Source of the DNA: Pelagadaptatus sp034112445
GTDB lineage: Bacteria; Pseudomonadota; Gammaproteobacteria; Pseudomonadales; Cellvibrionaceae
NCBI GenBank assembly: GCA_034112445.1
Contig: JAWUVI010000014.1
Coordinates: 124,001 to 188,000, forward strand
Reading direction: 5' to 3'
DNA: 64,000 bases
In this document: positions 15,310 through 24,163 of the stretch, piece after piece
How the letters are laid out: every line of letters begins with the position of its first letter
Numbering within the stretch: position 1 is the first letter of the stretch
The notes under the pieces: generated by a model
The model's database searches: none
The model's input: only the letters and a program-made list of their open reading frames with translations
Told to the model about the DNA's origin: nothing
Translations under genes and position numbers: made by a program

Positions 15310-17739
15310 ATGAGCATCGATCTTTCGCAATTTCATCAGGTTTTTTTTGAAGAAAGCTTCGAAGGGCTCGATGCTATGGAAGCCTCTCTTATGGAACTTG
15401 ATCCACAAGAGATAGACTCGGAAACCATTAATACAATATTTCGTGCAGCTCATTCAATTAAGGGTGGAAGTGCCACTTTTGGTTTTTCTGTTGTTGCTGA
15501 TTTTACTCATATTCTAGAGACGTTATTGGACGAAGTTCGCTCAGGAACTAGAGGGCTGTCTCGTGACGATATCGATCTTTATTTACAGTCGGTTGATTGC
15601 CTGCGTGATTTATTAACCGCTCTGCAAGATAAAGAAGAACCTGATACGACTCAGTCTGATGAATTAAAGGCGAGCTTCGAGGCGATTCTCAACGGTGATT
15701 CTGTAGCTGAAGCAGAATTACCCGAACCTGCTGTAAATGAATCTGTTGTTCAAAATACACCTGTTGATTCAGTTGCGTCTGAATCTGTTTGGTCCATTCG
15801 TTTTATTCCTGGCGGGGACGTTTTACGGACTGGCAATGAACCTCTAAGGATGTTTAGAGAGTTAAGAGACCTAGGCAGTCTGCAAATTTCAGCAATATGC
15901 AAAAATGTTCCGGCATTTGCTGAAATGGATGCAGAAAATTGTTATTTAGGTTGGGATATTGTACTCACAGGTAATGCGTCAGAAGAAGCAATCAACGAAG
16001 TGTTTGAATGGGTTGTTGATGAATCTTTAATTGAATTGTCAGAAGTGTCTGGGTCCAGTGTTTCTAATTGGGATATTCATTTTAAACCCGGTGAAGATGT
16101 ACTGAGAACCGGAAATGAGCCATTGCGTATTATTCGTGAACTGGCGGAATACGGCACACTCACTTCGGTTGCTGATGTTAGTTGTGTGCCTGGTTGGAGT
16201 GAAATAAATTCAGAAACTTGTTATTTGGCATGGCAGTTAACGCTATCTGATAAGGCCACAAAAGAACAAATTGATGAAGCTTTTGAGTGGGTTGTTGATG
16301 AGGCGGATCTAAAGATAACGCACTCATCTCAAGGCGTGTCGGTTAACTCTGCTGAAAGTTCGGTTCTTGCTGAACAATCTGTCAGCCCAGTGGTTGAAGC
16401 TGTTACACCTATAACTAAACCTGTTGTTGCAGAAATCGTCCCGCCATCCGTGGAGCCAAGTAGCACTGCAGAGCCTGTGAAAAAAGCGGCTGTAAAAAAA
16501 TCTTCTGGTGAATCAACTTCTATTCGAGTGGGTATCGACAAGATTGACAGTCTCATAAATATGGTCGGTGAATTGGTTATTACCCAGTCAATGTTAGGCC
16601 AATTAGGTGGTGAGTTTGAAATGAGCAGTTTGCCAAAGCTGATAGAAGGCTTAGGGCAGTTGGAGCAAAATACTCGTGAATTGCAAGAAAGTGTTATGCG
16701 TATCAGGATGCTACCCATTAGTTTTGCCTTTAGTCGTTTTCCTAGAATGGTTAGAGATTTAAGTCGTCGTTTAGATAAAAATATTAACCTTATATTACAA
16801 GGTGAAAATACTGAATTAGATAAAACCGTGATGGAAAAAATAGGCGACCCATTGGTTCATTTGGTTCGCAACTCTGTTGATCATGGCATTGAAATGCCTG
16901 CTGACAGGTTAGCTGCAGGCAAAAGTGAGACCGGTGAGATATTGTTAAATGCTTATCACCAAGGCGGCAATGTTGTTATTGATATTACCGATGATGGTAA
17001 AGGTCTAGATAAAAAACGCTTAGTTGCAAAAGCCATTGAGAAAGGTTTGATTCTTGAGCGCGATGCGCTATCTATGACTGATGATCAAGTGCACGATTTG
17101 ATTTTCCAGCCCGGATTTTCTACCGCCAAGGAGGTGAGTGATGTCTCTGGTCGCGGAGTGGGTATGGATGTTGTTCGGCGCAACATTCAAGAGTTAAACG
17201 GTACCGTCGAGATTACGTCGAAAGAGGGACAAGGCTCGCGGATAACCATTCGCTTACCCCTTACGTTAGCTATTTTAGACGGCCAATTAGTCCGTGTCGG
17301 CACAGATGTATATATCTTTCCTTTAGTGTCAATCGTTGAATCATTGCAAGCTAAAAGTGAAATGTTAAGCCATGTTGCTGGAGGTTGTGATGTATTCAGG
17401 CTGCGTGATGAATATGTTCCAGTGATTCGGCTATTTGATATTTTTAATATAAAAGCTGATACAGAAGTTCTTGAAGACTCCTTGCTTGTTGTTGTCGAGA
17501 GTGAAGGCGAAAAAGTGGGGATCTTGGTTGATGAGCTAGAAGCACAACAGCAAGTGGTTATTAAAAGCTTAGAGCAAAATTATCAACGTGTTGAAGGCGT
17601 ATCAGGTGCGACTATTTTAGGTGATGGTACGGTTGCGTTAATTTTAGATATTCCTGGTTTGGTTAAATTGGCAGGTGTTAATCATAAAATAAGAACACAA
17701 GTTAATTCCTTATCAGTGACACATCAGACTCAACATTAG
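15310..17739 (+). CDS. cheA: CheA histidine kinase of second Che system, duplicated P2
   Basis: An 809-residue chemotaxis kinase. P1 (Hpt) has the phospho-His48 in FRAAHSIKGGSATFG. Two P2-like docking domains follow, beginning at Trp161 and Trp254, each with the signature DVLRTGNEPLR and an exact 93-residue spacing. A Pro/Ala/Val-rich linker (about 340-400) leads to P3 dimerisation helices (INMVGELVITQSM), P4 ATPase with N box HLVRNSVDHGIE, DITDDGKGLD and SGRGVGMDVV, and the CheW-like P5 at the end. It phosphorylates the neighbouring CheY and CheB in arrays with CheW and receptor. The doubled P2 is unusual compared with the single P2 of model CheA proteins. Confidence 0.95.
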   Translation: MSIDLSQFHQVFFEESFEGLDAMEASLMELDPQEIDSETINTIFRAAHSIKGGSATFGFSVVADFTHILETLLDEVRSGTRGLSRDDIDLYLQSVDCLRDLLTALQDKEEPDTTQSDELKASFEAILNGDSVAEAELPEPAVNESVVQNTPVDSVASESVWSIRFIPGGDVLRTGNEPLRMFRELRDLGSLQISAICKNVPAFAEMDAENCYLGWDIVLTGNASEEAINEVFEWVVDESLIELSEVSGSSVSNWDIHFKPGEDVLRTGNEPLRIIRELAEYGTLTSVADVSCVPGWSEINSETCYLAWQLTLSDKATKEQIDEAFEWVVDEADLKITHSSQGVSVNSAESSVLAEQSVSPVVEAVTPITKPVVAEIVPPSVEPSSTAEPVKKAAVKKSSGESTSIRVGIDKIDSLINMVGELVITQSMLGQLGGEFEMSSLPKLIEGLGQLEQNTRELQESVMRIRMLPISFAFSRFPRMVRDLSRRLDKNINLILQGENTELDKTVMEKIGDPLVHLVRNSVDHGIEMPADRLAAGKSETGEILLNAYHQGGNVVIDITDDGKGLDKKRLVAKAIEKGLILERDALSMTDDQVHDLIFQPGFSTAKEVSDVSGRGVGMDVVRRNIQELNGTVEITSKEGQGSRITIRLPLTLAILDGQLVRVGTDVYIFPLVSIVESLQAKSEMLSHVAGGCDVFRLRDEYVPVIRLFDIFNIKADTEVLEDSLLVVVESEGEKVGILVDELEAQQQVVIKSLEQNYQRVEGVSGATILGDGTVALILDIPGLVKLAGVNHKIRTQVNSLSVTHQTQH

Positions 17740-17790
17740 AAACCATTTATATCGTTAAACCTATTTTTAGGTTTAATAGAGGAGAGTGCG

Positions 17791-18339
17791 GTGAGTGTAA
17801 ATACAGATAGTGATACAAAACAAGGATTGTCCGCTGAGGTGGGAATAGCATCGGGCGAAGACAGCCAGTTCTTAACTTTCTTTATGGCGGGTGAAGAGTA
17901 TGGGGTTGATATCCTTTGTGTCCAGGAAATCAGAGGTTGGGAAACAGCCACTCCTATACCCAACGCACCGCCCAATATAAAAGGCGTAATCAATTTGCGT
18001 GGAACGATTGTTCCATTAATCGATTTGCGCCAATGTTTTAATTTGGAATCAATAGAATATACGGCAATTACCGTTGTTATCGTATTGAAGGTTGAGACAG
18101 AAAAAGGCAGCCGGATTATGGGGATTGTAGTAGATGCTGTATCAGATGTTTACAACCTTTCGGTTGCCGATATGAAGCCGGCTCCTGATCTTGGTGATTC
18201 GGTCGATACCAGCTATATCCGTGGTTTGGTTAGTGTTAGTGAAAGAATGGTTATTTTGTTGGAAATTAACAGATTATTGAATATGGAAGAGCTTCCTGAT
18301 ATGTCTTCTTTGTCATCGGCGGTTAAAGAAACTAATTAG
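17791..18339 (+). CDS. cheW: CheW coupling protein of second Che system
   Basis: A 182-residue CheW. The SH3-like fold signatures are FMAGEEYGVDILCVQEIRG, NIKGVINLRGTIVPLIDLR and VDAVSDVYNLS, ending in a GLVSVSERMVILLEI strand. A roughly 20-residue variable N-terminus precedes the domain. It links the kinase CheA P5 domain to receptor tips. The GTG start at 17791 has GAGGAGAG 6 or so bases upstream. It lies between cheA and the Aer2-like receptor, the same order as P. aeruginosa che2 (cheY2-cheA2-cheW2-aer2). Confidence 0.94.
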   Translation: MSVNTDSDTKQGLSAEVGIASGEDSQFLTFFMAGEEYGVDILCVQEIRGWETATPIPNAPPNIKGVINLRGTIVPLIDLRQCFNLESIEYTAITVVIVLKVETEKGSRIMGIVVDAVSDVYNLSVADMKPAPDLGDSVDTSYIRGLVSVSERMVILLEINRLLNMEELPDMSSLSSAVKETN

Positions 18340-18374
18340 TATCTTTGTAATATTTTTAAAAGGTGAGGTGTGCC

Positions 18375-21356
18375 ATGTCAACTTGGTTAAGTAAAATGTC
18401 TTTGCAGCGTAAGTTACAGTTACTAATAGGCGTTTCATTAAGTGTTTTAGTAATAATTGTTACGATTGATGGTATGAAATCTGGAAAGGTTAGAATCGGT
18501 GGCGATACTTATGACAGTATTGTTCATGGTAAAGATCTTATAGCGGATATATTACCACCACCCATGTTTGTGGTAGAGGCAGAGCGCACAGCTCAGGCGT
18601 TGATGGCTATAGATAACGATAGCAAGAGACAAGCTAATGTTGGTCGTATTAAAAAGCTGGAAAAAGAATTTCAGGAGCGGGTAAAATTTTGGTCTGCTTA
18701 TGAAAAACTGCCAAAAAATATTAGCTCTCAGTTATTTAATCAAGTCATTCCTACCGCGAATAATTATTTTGAGTACGCCCTTGAGAATTTACCTGCCGCA
18801 ATTAATTCGGGAAATGACGACTTACTTTTGTATCATTTGGCCGCTCTGCAGCCGTTATTCTATAAGCATATAGAACAAGTCAATAAGTTGGTGCCTATCT
18901 CAAGTGACTGGGCGAATTATTCTGAAACTCATGGAATAGAAGCAGGCGCTTCAACGACCCTATCTCTGTATCTTTTTCTGGGTATAGGTGTTGTTTTAAT
19001 TGGTGGGTTTGGCTGGGTTATCCTTGTTAGTGTTGCAAAAGTAGAAGGAACCACCGATCGGCTTGCAAAAGCATTGGATACAGTTAATACCAATGTCATG
19101 ATGGCTGATACGGATGGCGTCATTGTCTATATGAATAAATCTGTTCAGGGAATGATGCAAACCGCAGAGCAAGATATACGAAAAGATTTACCCAACTTTG
19201 ATAGCCGTAATCTAATGGGTGCCAATATAGATGTATTCCATAAGAACCCGGCGCATCAAAAAGGGATGTTGTCGGCCTTAAAAGACGTGTACGAAACATC
19301 AATAATGGTTGGTGGACGCACATTTAATTTAATAGCTAATCCAATATTTAACGAAGCCGGTGTTCGCCTGGGAACGGTTGTTGAATGGGAAGATAATACT
19401 GAATCGTTAGCTGAAGAAGCTAGGAGAGACCAGATAGCAGCGGATAACCTCCGAGTCAAAGGCGCTTTGGATGTCTGTGATACCAGTGTCATGATGGCCG
19501 ATGCTGATTTGAATATTATTTACACCAATGCCGCAGTGGTTAATATGCTGCAGGCGCGTGAGACGCAAATTAGAACCGAATTACCCAACTTTAGTGTGGC
19601 GAACTTGATCGGTACTTGTGTTGACGATTTCCATAAAAATCCAGCTCATCAACGCGGAATGCTGAAGAATTTAACCAGCATGTACTCTACTGATCTGAAA
19701 TTGGCAGGTTTAACGTTCAACTTAATGGCGACACCTTTATATGGTGACGAAGGTGAGCGTTTAGGTACAGTGGTTGAATGGCAAGATAATACAGATTCTC
19801 TCTTAGTTGCAGAGCAGCAGCGGCAAGAGGCCGAGGCAAATGCCCGTGTTAAGCAGGCTCTCGATGTTGTTAACACTAATGTTATGATCTCTGATACTGA
19901 CTACAATATCATTTACATGAACGAAGCTATTGTTGGGATGATGCGCACGGCAGAGTCGGATATTCGTACTCAACTTTCTGGTTTTGATACCAATAAATTG
20001 ATGGGTTCAAATATAGATATCTTCCATAAAAATCCCGCACATCAGCGTGGCATGTTAGATGCTTTAAAATCAACATTTGATGGAGAGATTATGGTTGGTG
20101 GGCGTACCTTCAGCTTGGTCGCCACTCCAATTACTGTTGGTGAAGAACGTATTGGTACCGTAGTAGAATGGACCGATCGAACGTCTGAAGTACAAATTGA
20201 ACAAGAAATCGATGCGGTTGTAGAAGCGGCTTCTGCTGGTGACTTCACCAAACAGATTAGTTTGGTAGGTAAAGCCGGTTTCTTTGCTAACTTGAGTGGC
20301 GGTTTAAATACTTTGGTCAGCACTGTTGAAGTTGCTATGAACGATGTTATTAGAATGCTGGGCTCTATGGCTCGAGGCGATCTAACCGAGCGAATTACTC
20401 GTGATTATTCTGGCTCGTTCGGTCAACTTAAAAACGATGCTAATACCACGGCTGATAAATTAACCGAAATTATCAGTAATATTCGCTCTTCATCACAGTC
20501 TATTACTTCGGCAGCTAATGAAATTGCCCAAGGTAATGCAGACTTAAGTCAGCGTACTGAAGAACAGGCGTCTTCACTTGAAGAAACGGCTTCCAGTATG
20601 GAAGAGATGACTTCTACTGTTCGTCAGAGTTCTGATAATGCCCAGCAGGCAAATGGCTTATCGCAAGAAGCTCAAGCTAAAGCATCGCAAGGTGGTGAAG
20701 TTGTGAGTCGCGCTGTTACGGCAATGGAAGAAATCAACGAATCTAGCAAGCAAATTTCTGACATTATTGGTGTGATTGATGAAATAGCCTTCCAGACTAA
20801 CTTGTTGGCTTTGAACGCAGCTGTTGAAGCCGCTCGTGCAGGAGAGCAAGGACGTGGATTCGCCGTTGTGGCGGGTGAAGTTCGTAACTTAGCACAGCGT
20901 TCTGCGGCCGCTGCGAAAGAAATCAAAGAGTTGATTCGCGACAGTGTCACCAAAATTGATGATGGTGCAGCACTTGTAAATGAATCGGGTGATACTCTAA
21001 AAGAAATTGTGGCGGCTGTTGAAAAAGTCAGCACGATGATGCGTGAAATCAGTGAGGCAGCGCTGGAGCAAAGCTCTGGTATTGATCAAGTGAATACCGC
21101 CATATCACAAATGGATGACATGACACAGCAGAATGCGGCTCTGGTAGAAGAAGCATCTGCGGCGGGTGAGTCGATGGCCGAGCAAGCTAGAAACATGAGC
21201 TCTATGATGGAGTTCTTTGTTGTCAGCGGCGGAGTCGCATCATCTCCTGCCGTTGCAGTGAATAGACCAGTCAATGATTCCCCTGCTGTAGTATCAACCT
21301 ACACCTCCAGTGGCGGCGGAGCTGCATCGTCTGATGATGAGTGGGAAGAGTTTTAA
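18375..21356 (+). CDS. Aer2-like chemoreceptor with three heme-type PAS domains
   Basis: A 993-residue receptor. Membrane helices lie at about 14-31 and 195-219 around a helical periplasmic domain. Three PAS domains follow, each with FHKNPAHQ and a VVEW motif: His289/294 with Trp338, His420/425 with Trp469, His551/556 with Trp599. In P. aeruginosa Aer2, as I recall, His234 and His239 (same spacing of five) and Trp283 bind heme and oxygen. Two HAMP-like units (about 610-715) connect to the signalling hairpin (EIAFQTNLLALNAAVEAARA). The C-terminus DDEWEEF is an xWxxF tether like GWEEF of Aer2/McpB, which binds CheR. ATG 18375 has AGGTGAGG 6 bases upstream; an upstream in-frame GTG at 18363 is less likely. 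Confidence 0.92.
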   Translation: MSTWLSKMSLQRKLQLLIGVSLSVLVIIVTIDGMKSGKVRIGGDTYDSIVHGKDLIADILPPPMFVVEAERTAQALMAIDNDSKRQANVGRIKKLEKEFQERVKFWSAYEKLPKNISSQLFNQVIPTANNYFEYALENLPAAINSGNDDLLLYHLAALQPLFYKHIEQVNKLVPISSDWANYSETHGIEAGASTTLSLYLFLGIGVVLIGGFGWVILVSVAKVEGTTDRLAKALDTVNTNVMMADTDGVIVYMNKSVQGMMQTAEQDIRKDLPNFDSRNLMGANIDVFHKNPAHQKGMLSALKDVYETSIMVGGRTFNLIANPIFNEAGVRLGTVVEWEDNTESLAEEARRDQIAADNLRVKGALDVCDTSVMMADADLNIIYTNAAVVNMLQARETQIRTELPNFSVANLIGTCVDDFHKNPAHQRGMLKNLTSMYSTDLKLAGLTFNLMATPLYGDEGERLGTVVEWQDNTDSLLVAEQQRQEAEANARVKQALDVVNTNVMISDTDYNIIYMNEAIVGMMRTAESDIRTQLSGFDTNKLMGSNIDIFHKNPAHQRGMLDALKSTFDGEIMVGGRTFSLVATPITVGEERIGTVVEWTDRTSEVQIEQEIDAVVEAASAGDFTKQISLVGKAGFFANLSGGLNTLVSTVEVAMNDVIRMLGSMARGDLTERITRDYSGSFGQLKNDANTTADKLTEIISNIRSSSQSITSAANEIAQGNADLSQRTEEQASSLEETASSMEEMTSTVRQSSDNAQQANGLSQEAQAKASQGGEVVSRAVTAMEEINESSKQISDIIGVIDEIAFQTNLLALNAAVEAARAGEQGRGFAVVAGEVRNLAQRSAAAAKEIKELIRDSVTKIDDGAALVNESGDTLKEIVAAVEKVSTMMREISEAALEQSSGIDQVNTAISQMDDMTQQNAALVEEASAAGESMAEQARNMSSMMEFFVVSGGVASSPAVAVNRPVNDSPAVVSTYTSSGGGAASSDDEWEEF

Positions 21357-21373
21357 TTTAGACGTTAACTATA

Positions 21374-21398
21374 AAAGGGCTCTTTGAGCCCTTTTTTT
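21374..21398 (+). terminator. Rho-independent terminator between receptor and cheR
   Basis: Stem AAAGGGCTC / GAGCCCTTT with a three-base loop TTT and a run of eight T. It is a textbook terminator placed 18 bases after the receptor stop and 17 bases before the cheR start, inside what is otherwise one operon. Confidence 0.88.
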
Positions 21399-21414
21399 GA
21401 TTAAGAATTTTTTT

Positions 21415-22269
21415 ATGATTAAAAAAAAATCAGCGATAGATGAGTCTCACCTAGAGCGTGAGTTTCCCTTGAGCAACAAAAACTACAGTCGAATTCAGAA
21501 AATTGCTTATGATATTACCGGCATCAATTTAACCGACCAAAAAAAGAATATGATATACAGTCGCCTAGCGCGGCGCATAAGAGATCGTAATCTTACTTGT
21601 TTTGATGCTTACTGCGATTTACTTGAAGCTAAAGGCAATAATGAAATGACAAATTTCGTTAACGCCATTACGACCAATTTGACTTCTTTTTTTAGGGAGT
21701 CCCATCATTTTGATTATTTGTCTGAAACCGTTTTCCCCTACCTGTTAAAAAAACACGCCCAAACCCGCCGAATCAGAATGTGGTCTGCGGGTTGCTCAAC
21801 CGGTGAAGAGCCATACTCAATCGCTATGTGCCTGAAAGAGAATATGCCGGTTGAATCTTGGGATATTAAATTGCTAGCAACAGATTTAGATAGCAATGTA
21901 GTACAACATGCTAAAAATGGGGTCTATGCTGTAGATAGAGTGGATGATATTGATCCCGCCCGAAGAAAGAGATGCTTCACTGATGCGAACTCTGAACAGG
22001 TTAGGGTTAAACCAGATATACAAAAAATAGTGACATTCAAGCAACTAAACTTGTTAAATCAGTGGCCAGTAAAAGGCCCTTTTGATGTTATTTTTTGCCG
22101 TAATGTCGTGATTTATTTTGATAAAGAGACACAGAAGAAATTGTTTGATCGATACGCGGAAGTTTTGGCTCCTGATGGCTATCTTTTTATTGGTCATTCA
22201 GAAAATTTAAATAAAGTCAGTGACCGATTTAAGCAAATTGGGCGAACTATTTATCAACGAGTTAAGTAA
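21415..22269 (+). CDS. cheR: CheR receptor methyltransferase of second Che system
   Basis: A 284-residue S-adenosylmethionine-dependent glutamate methyltransferase. The N-terminal helical domain (residues 15-85) is followed by the SAM-binding motif RMWSAGCSTGEEPYS, then NVVIYFDKETQ and GYLFIGHSENL. It methylates receptor glutamates and should bind the EWEEF end of the receptor encoded just upstream. I use ATG 21415; a TTG at 21397 in the same frame lies inside the terminator T-run. There is no recognisable ribosome-binding site in the T-rich sequence before the ATG. With the terminator, this suggests low expression relative to the receptor. Confidence 0.94.
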   Translation: MIKKKSAIDESHLEREFPLSNKNYSRIQKIAYDITGINLTDQKKNMIYSRLARRIRDRNLTCFDAYCDLLEAKGNNEMTNFVNAITTNLTSFFRESHHFDYLSETVFPYLLKKHAQTRRIRMWSAGCSTGEEPYSIAMCLKENMPVESWDIKLLATDLDSNVVQHAKNGVYAVDRVDDIDPARRKRCFTDANSEQVRVKPDIQKIVTFKQLNLLNQWPVKGPFDVIFCRNVVIYFDKETQKKLFDRYAEVLAPDGYLFIGHSENLNKVSDRFKQIGRTIYQRVK

Positions 22270-22326
22270 GCATAAAACGAGATTTTTGATTTGTTGTTAT
22301 TTGTCATTTAACGAATGAGGGCGTCA

Positions 22327-22962
22327 GTGGAAGTATCAGAGCAATTACCAAAACCATTGCCAGGCTTTGAGCATGTAAACCGGTATTGGGATAGACAACA
22401 AAAGGTGCCTGCAGCTAAGATTTTGCCTGGTGAGTTTTATGTGAGCTCACAGGGTGAGATGATCTCAACCGTACTAGGATCGTGTATCTCCGCGTGTATA
22501 AGAGATACTAAAATTGGAGTAGGTGGCATGAATCACTTTATGCTGCCCGAATCGGCTGATGGTAAAGGCAGTTGGGAGCAAAACTCAGTCAGTGGCGCAT
22601 CTTCAAGATATGGGAATTGGGCTATGGAGTTTTTAATTAATGCCATATTGAAGCTGGGTGGGCGTAAAGAAAATATGGAGGTTAAGTTATTCGGTGGCGG
22701 TCAAGTTTTAGCGAATATGACTGATATCGGTAAGCGTAATATAGAATTTGCTTTAAGTTATTTAGATCAAGAACATCTTCATGTGATTGCTAAAAACGTG
22801 GGTGGCCCCTATCCTAGAAAAGTGCTTTATTTTCCCGATACTGGGGCTGTGAAGATGAGGAAATTGAAAAGCCATCACAACGATACAATTGAGCGCAGAG
22901 AGCGTGCGTACATCAATACTATTGTTAGTAAGCCAGCAGGCGGTGATATAGAACTGTTTTAG
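22327..22962 (+). CDS. cheD: CheD receptor glutamine deamidase
   Basis: A 211-residue CheD. The catalytic Cys53 is in TVLGSCISACI and His70 in GGMNHFMLP; the C-to-H spacing of 17 equals that of the characterised Thermotoga enzyme (C27, H44). It deamidates receptor glutamines to make methylation sites, and in some species binds CheC. Start GTG 22327 has GAGG six bases upstream; ATG 22315 is in frame but has no ribosome-binding site. Position between cheR and cheB matches the P. aeruginosa che2 cluster. No cheC is present. Confidence 0.93.
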   Translation: MEVSEQLPKPLPGFEHVNRYWDRQQKVPAAKILPGEFYVSSQGEMISTVLGSCISACIRDTKIGVGGMNHFMLPESADGKGSWEQNSVSGASSRYGNWAMEFLINAILKLGGRKENMEVKLFGGGQVLANMTDIGKRNIEFALSYLDQEHLHVIAKNVGGPYPRKVLYFPDTGAVKMRKLKSHHNDTIERRERAYINTIVSKPAGGDIELF

Positions 22963-23006
22963 TAGTGGATTTGTGTCGAAGTGTTTTTTAAAGGAATTTA
23001 TGATTT

Positions 23007-24053
23007 GTGACTAAAGAAATTAAAGTTTTAATTATTGATGACTCCGCATTAGTGAGAACGTTATTAACCGAAATACTGCAGTCCGAACCCAGTATTAAAG
23101 TTGTTGGTGCAGCAGTGGATCCCATAGAAGCTCGGGATATGATAAAGCAGTTCTCCCCTGATGTTTTAACGCTTGATATAGAAATGCCAAAAATGAATGG
23201 CATAGCTTTCTTGAGTAATCTGATGCGGTTAAGGCCTATGCCTGTGGTCATGATATCTACCTTGACGCACGCAGGAGCCCCAGCAACTCTAGAGGCTCTA
23301 GAGCTAGGGGCTATTGATTTTTTACCCAAGCCAAAAGATGGTAGTTCAGCACATTTAGCGGATTACAAAGCCACAATTATCAGCAAGGTTAGAGCCGCCG
23401 CTAATGCCAATATCAGTGCTAGGGATTCTTTGGGTGTCGATACGAGTAAAGTTAAATGCTCAAGCGGCCAGAAATTAAAATCTAATTTCATTTGCGCTAT
23501 TGGAGCCTCAACCGGTGGTACAGAGGCCATTAAAGAGGTGTTAAGAGTACTCCCAAAACAGTCTCCCCCCATATTGATTGCCCAGCATATTCCGGCAGCT
23601 TTTAGTACATCGTTTGCTGAACGGTTGAATAAGAATTGTGACATAACTGTTTTTGAGGCTGAGCATAATCAGGCGATTCGCGCAGGCTGCGCTTATTTGG
23701 CTCCTGGAGACAAGCATTTAGTATTGGAGAAGTCACCTTATGGGTTTATTTGTAAACTACTCGATACGGATAGGGTTAATCGCCATAAGCCATCTGTAGA
23801 GGTTCTGTTTGACTCGGTTACAAAGCACGCTGGCAGTAACGCTATGGGTGTTATGTTGACAGGTATGGGTGCTGACGGTGCTGAAGCTATGCTAAGGATG
23901 AAAGAGGCAGGTATGGAGACTGTTGCTCAGGATGAGGCGACCAGTGTTGTTTGGGGTATGCCGGGCGCAGCAGTTAAGTTAGGAGCGGTTGATCACGTTT
24001 TACCGCTAAACAAAATAGCAGGGAAAATTATTAATAAAGCCTATAGTAGGTAA
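23007..24053 (+). CDS. cheB: CheB methylesterase of second Che system
   Basis: A 348-residue protein with an N-terminal receiver (IDDSALVR, Asp57 in LTLDIEMPKMNG) and a C-terminal methylesterase. The catalytic Ser168 is in IGASTGGTEA, the His in AQHIPAAFS and the Asp in TGMGADGAEAM. It removes methyl groups from receptors when phosphorylated by CheA. GTG 23007 has AAAGGAA about 9 bases upstream. It is the last gene of the inserted Che operon; a separate promoter for hsbA begins seven bases after its stop. Confidence 0.94.
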   Translation: MTKEIKVLIIDDSALVRTLLTEILQSEPSIKVVGAAVDPIEARDMIKQFSPDVLTLDIEMPKMNGIAFLSNLMRLRPMPVVMISTLTHAGAPATLEALELGAIDFLPKPKDGSSAHLADYKATIISKVRAAANANISARDSLGVDTSKVKCSSGQKLKSNFICAIGASTGGTEAIKEVLRVLPKQSPPILIAQHIPAAFSTSFAERLNKNCDITVFEAEHNQAIRAGCAYLAPGDKHLVLEKSPYGFICKLLDTDRVNRHKPSVEVLFDSVTKHAGSNAMGVMLTGMGADGAEAMLRMKEAGMETVAQDEATSVVWGMPGAAVKLGAVDHVLPLNKIAGKIINKAYSR

Positions 24054-24059
24054 ATACGT

Positions 24060-24088
24060 TTGACAGATGATTGCTGACATTCAATAAT
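24060..24088 (+). promoter_or_regulatory. Sigma-70 promoter of hsbA with overlapping dyad
   Basis: Perfect -35 TTGACA (24060-24065), 17-base spacer, -10 AATAAT (24083-24088, 5/6). A 7-base inverted repeat GATGATT (24066-24072) / AATCATC (24086-24092) covers the spacer and -10, as an operator would. Confidence 0.62.
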
Positions 24089-24163
24089 CATCCATCAAGC
24101 TGCGATGTAGTTTAAAGTAAATAAGAATTATAAATAAAATCAGGTGTAATTAAGAGGCAATAC

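Noticed and set aside
20042..21034. Long minus-strand frames opposite the Aer2-like receptor gene
   Set aside because: They mirror the codon bias of the receptor gene on the other strand and have Ser/Thr/Ala-rich unnatural composition.
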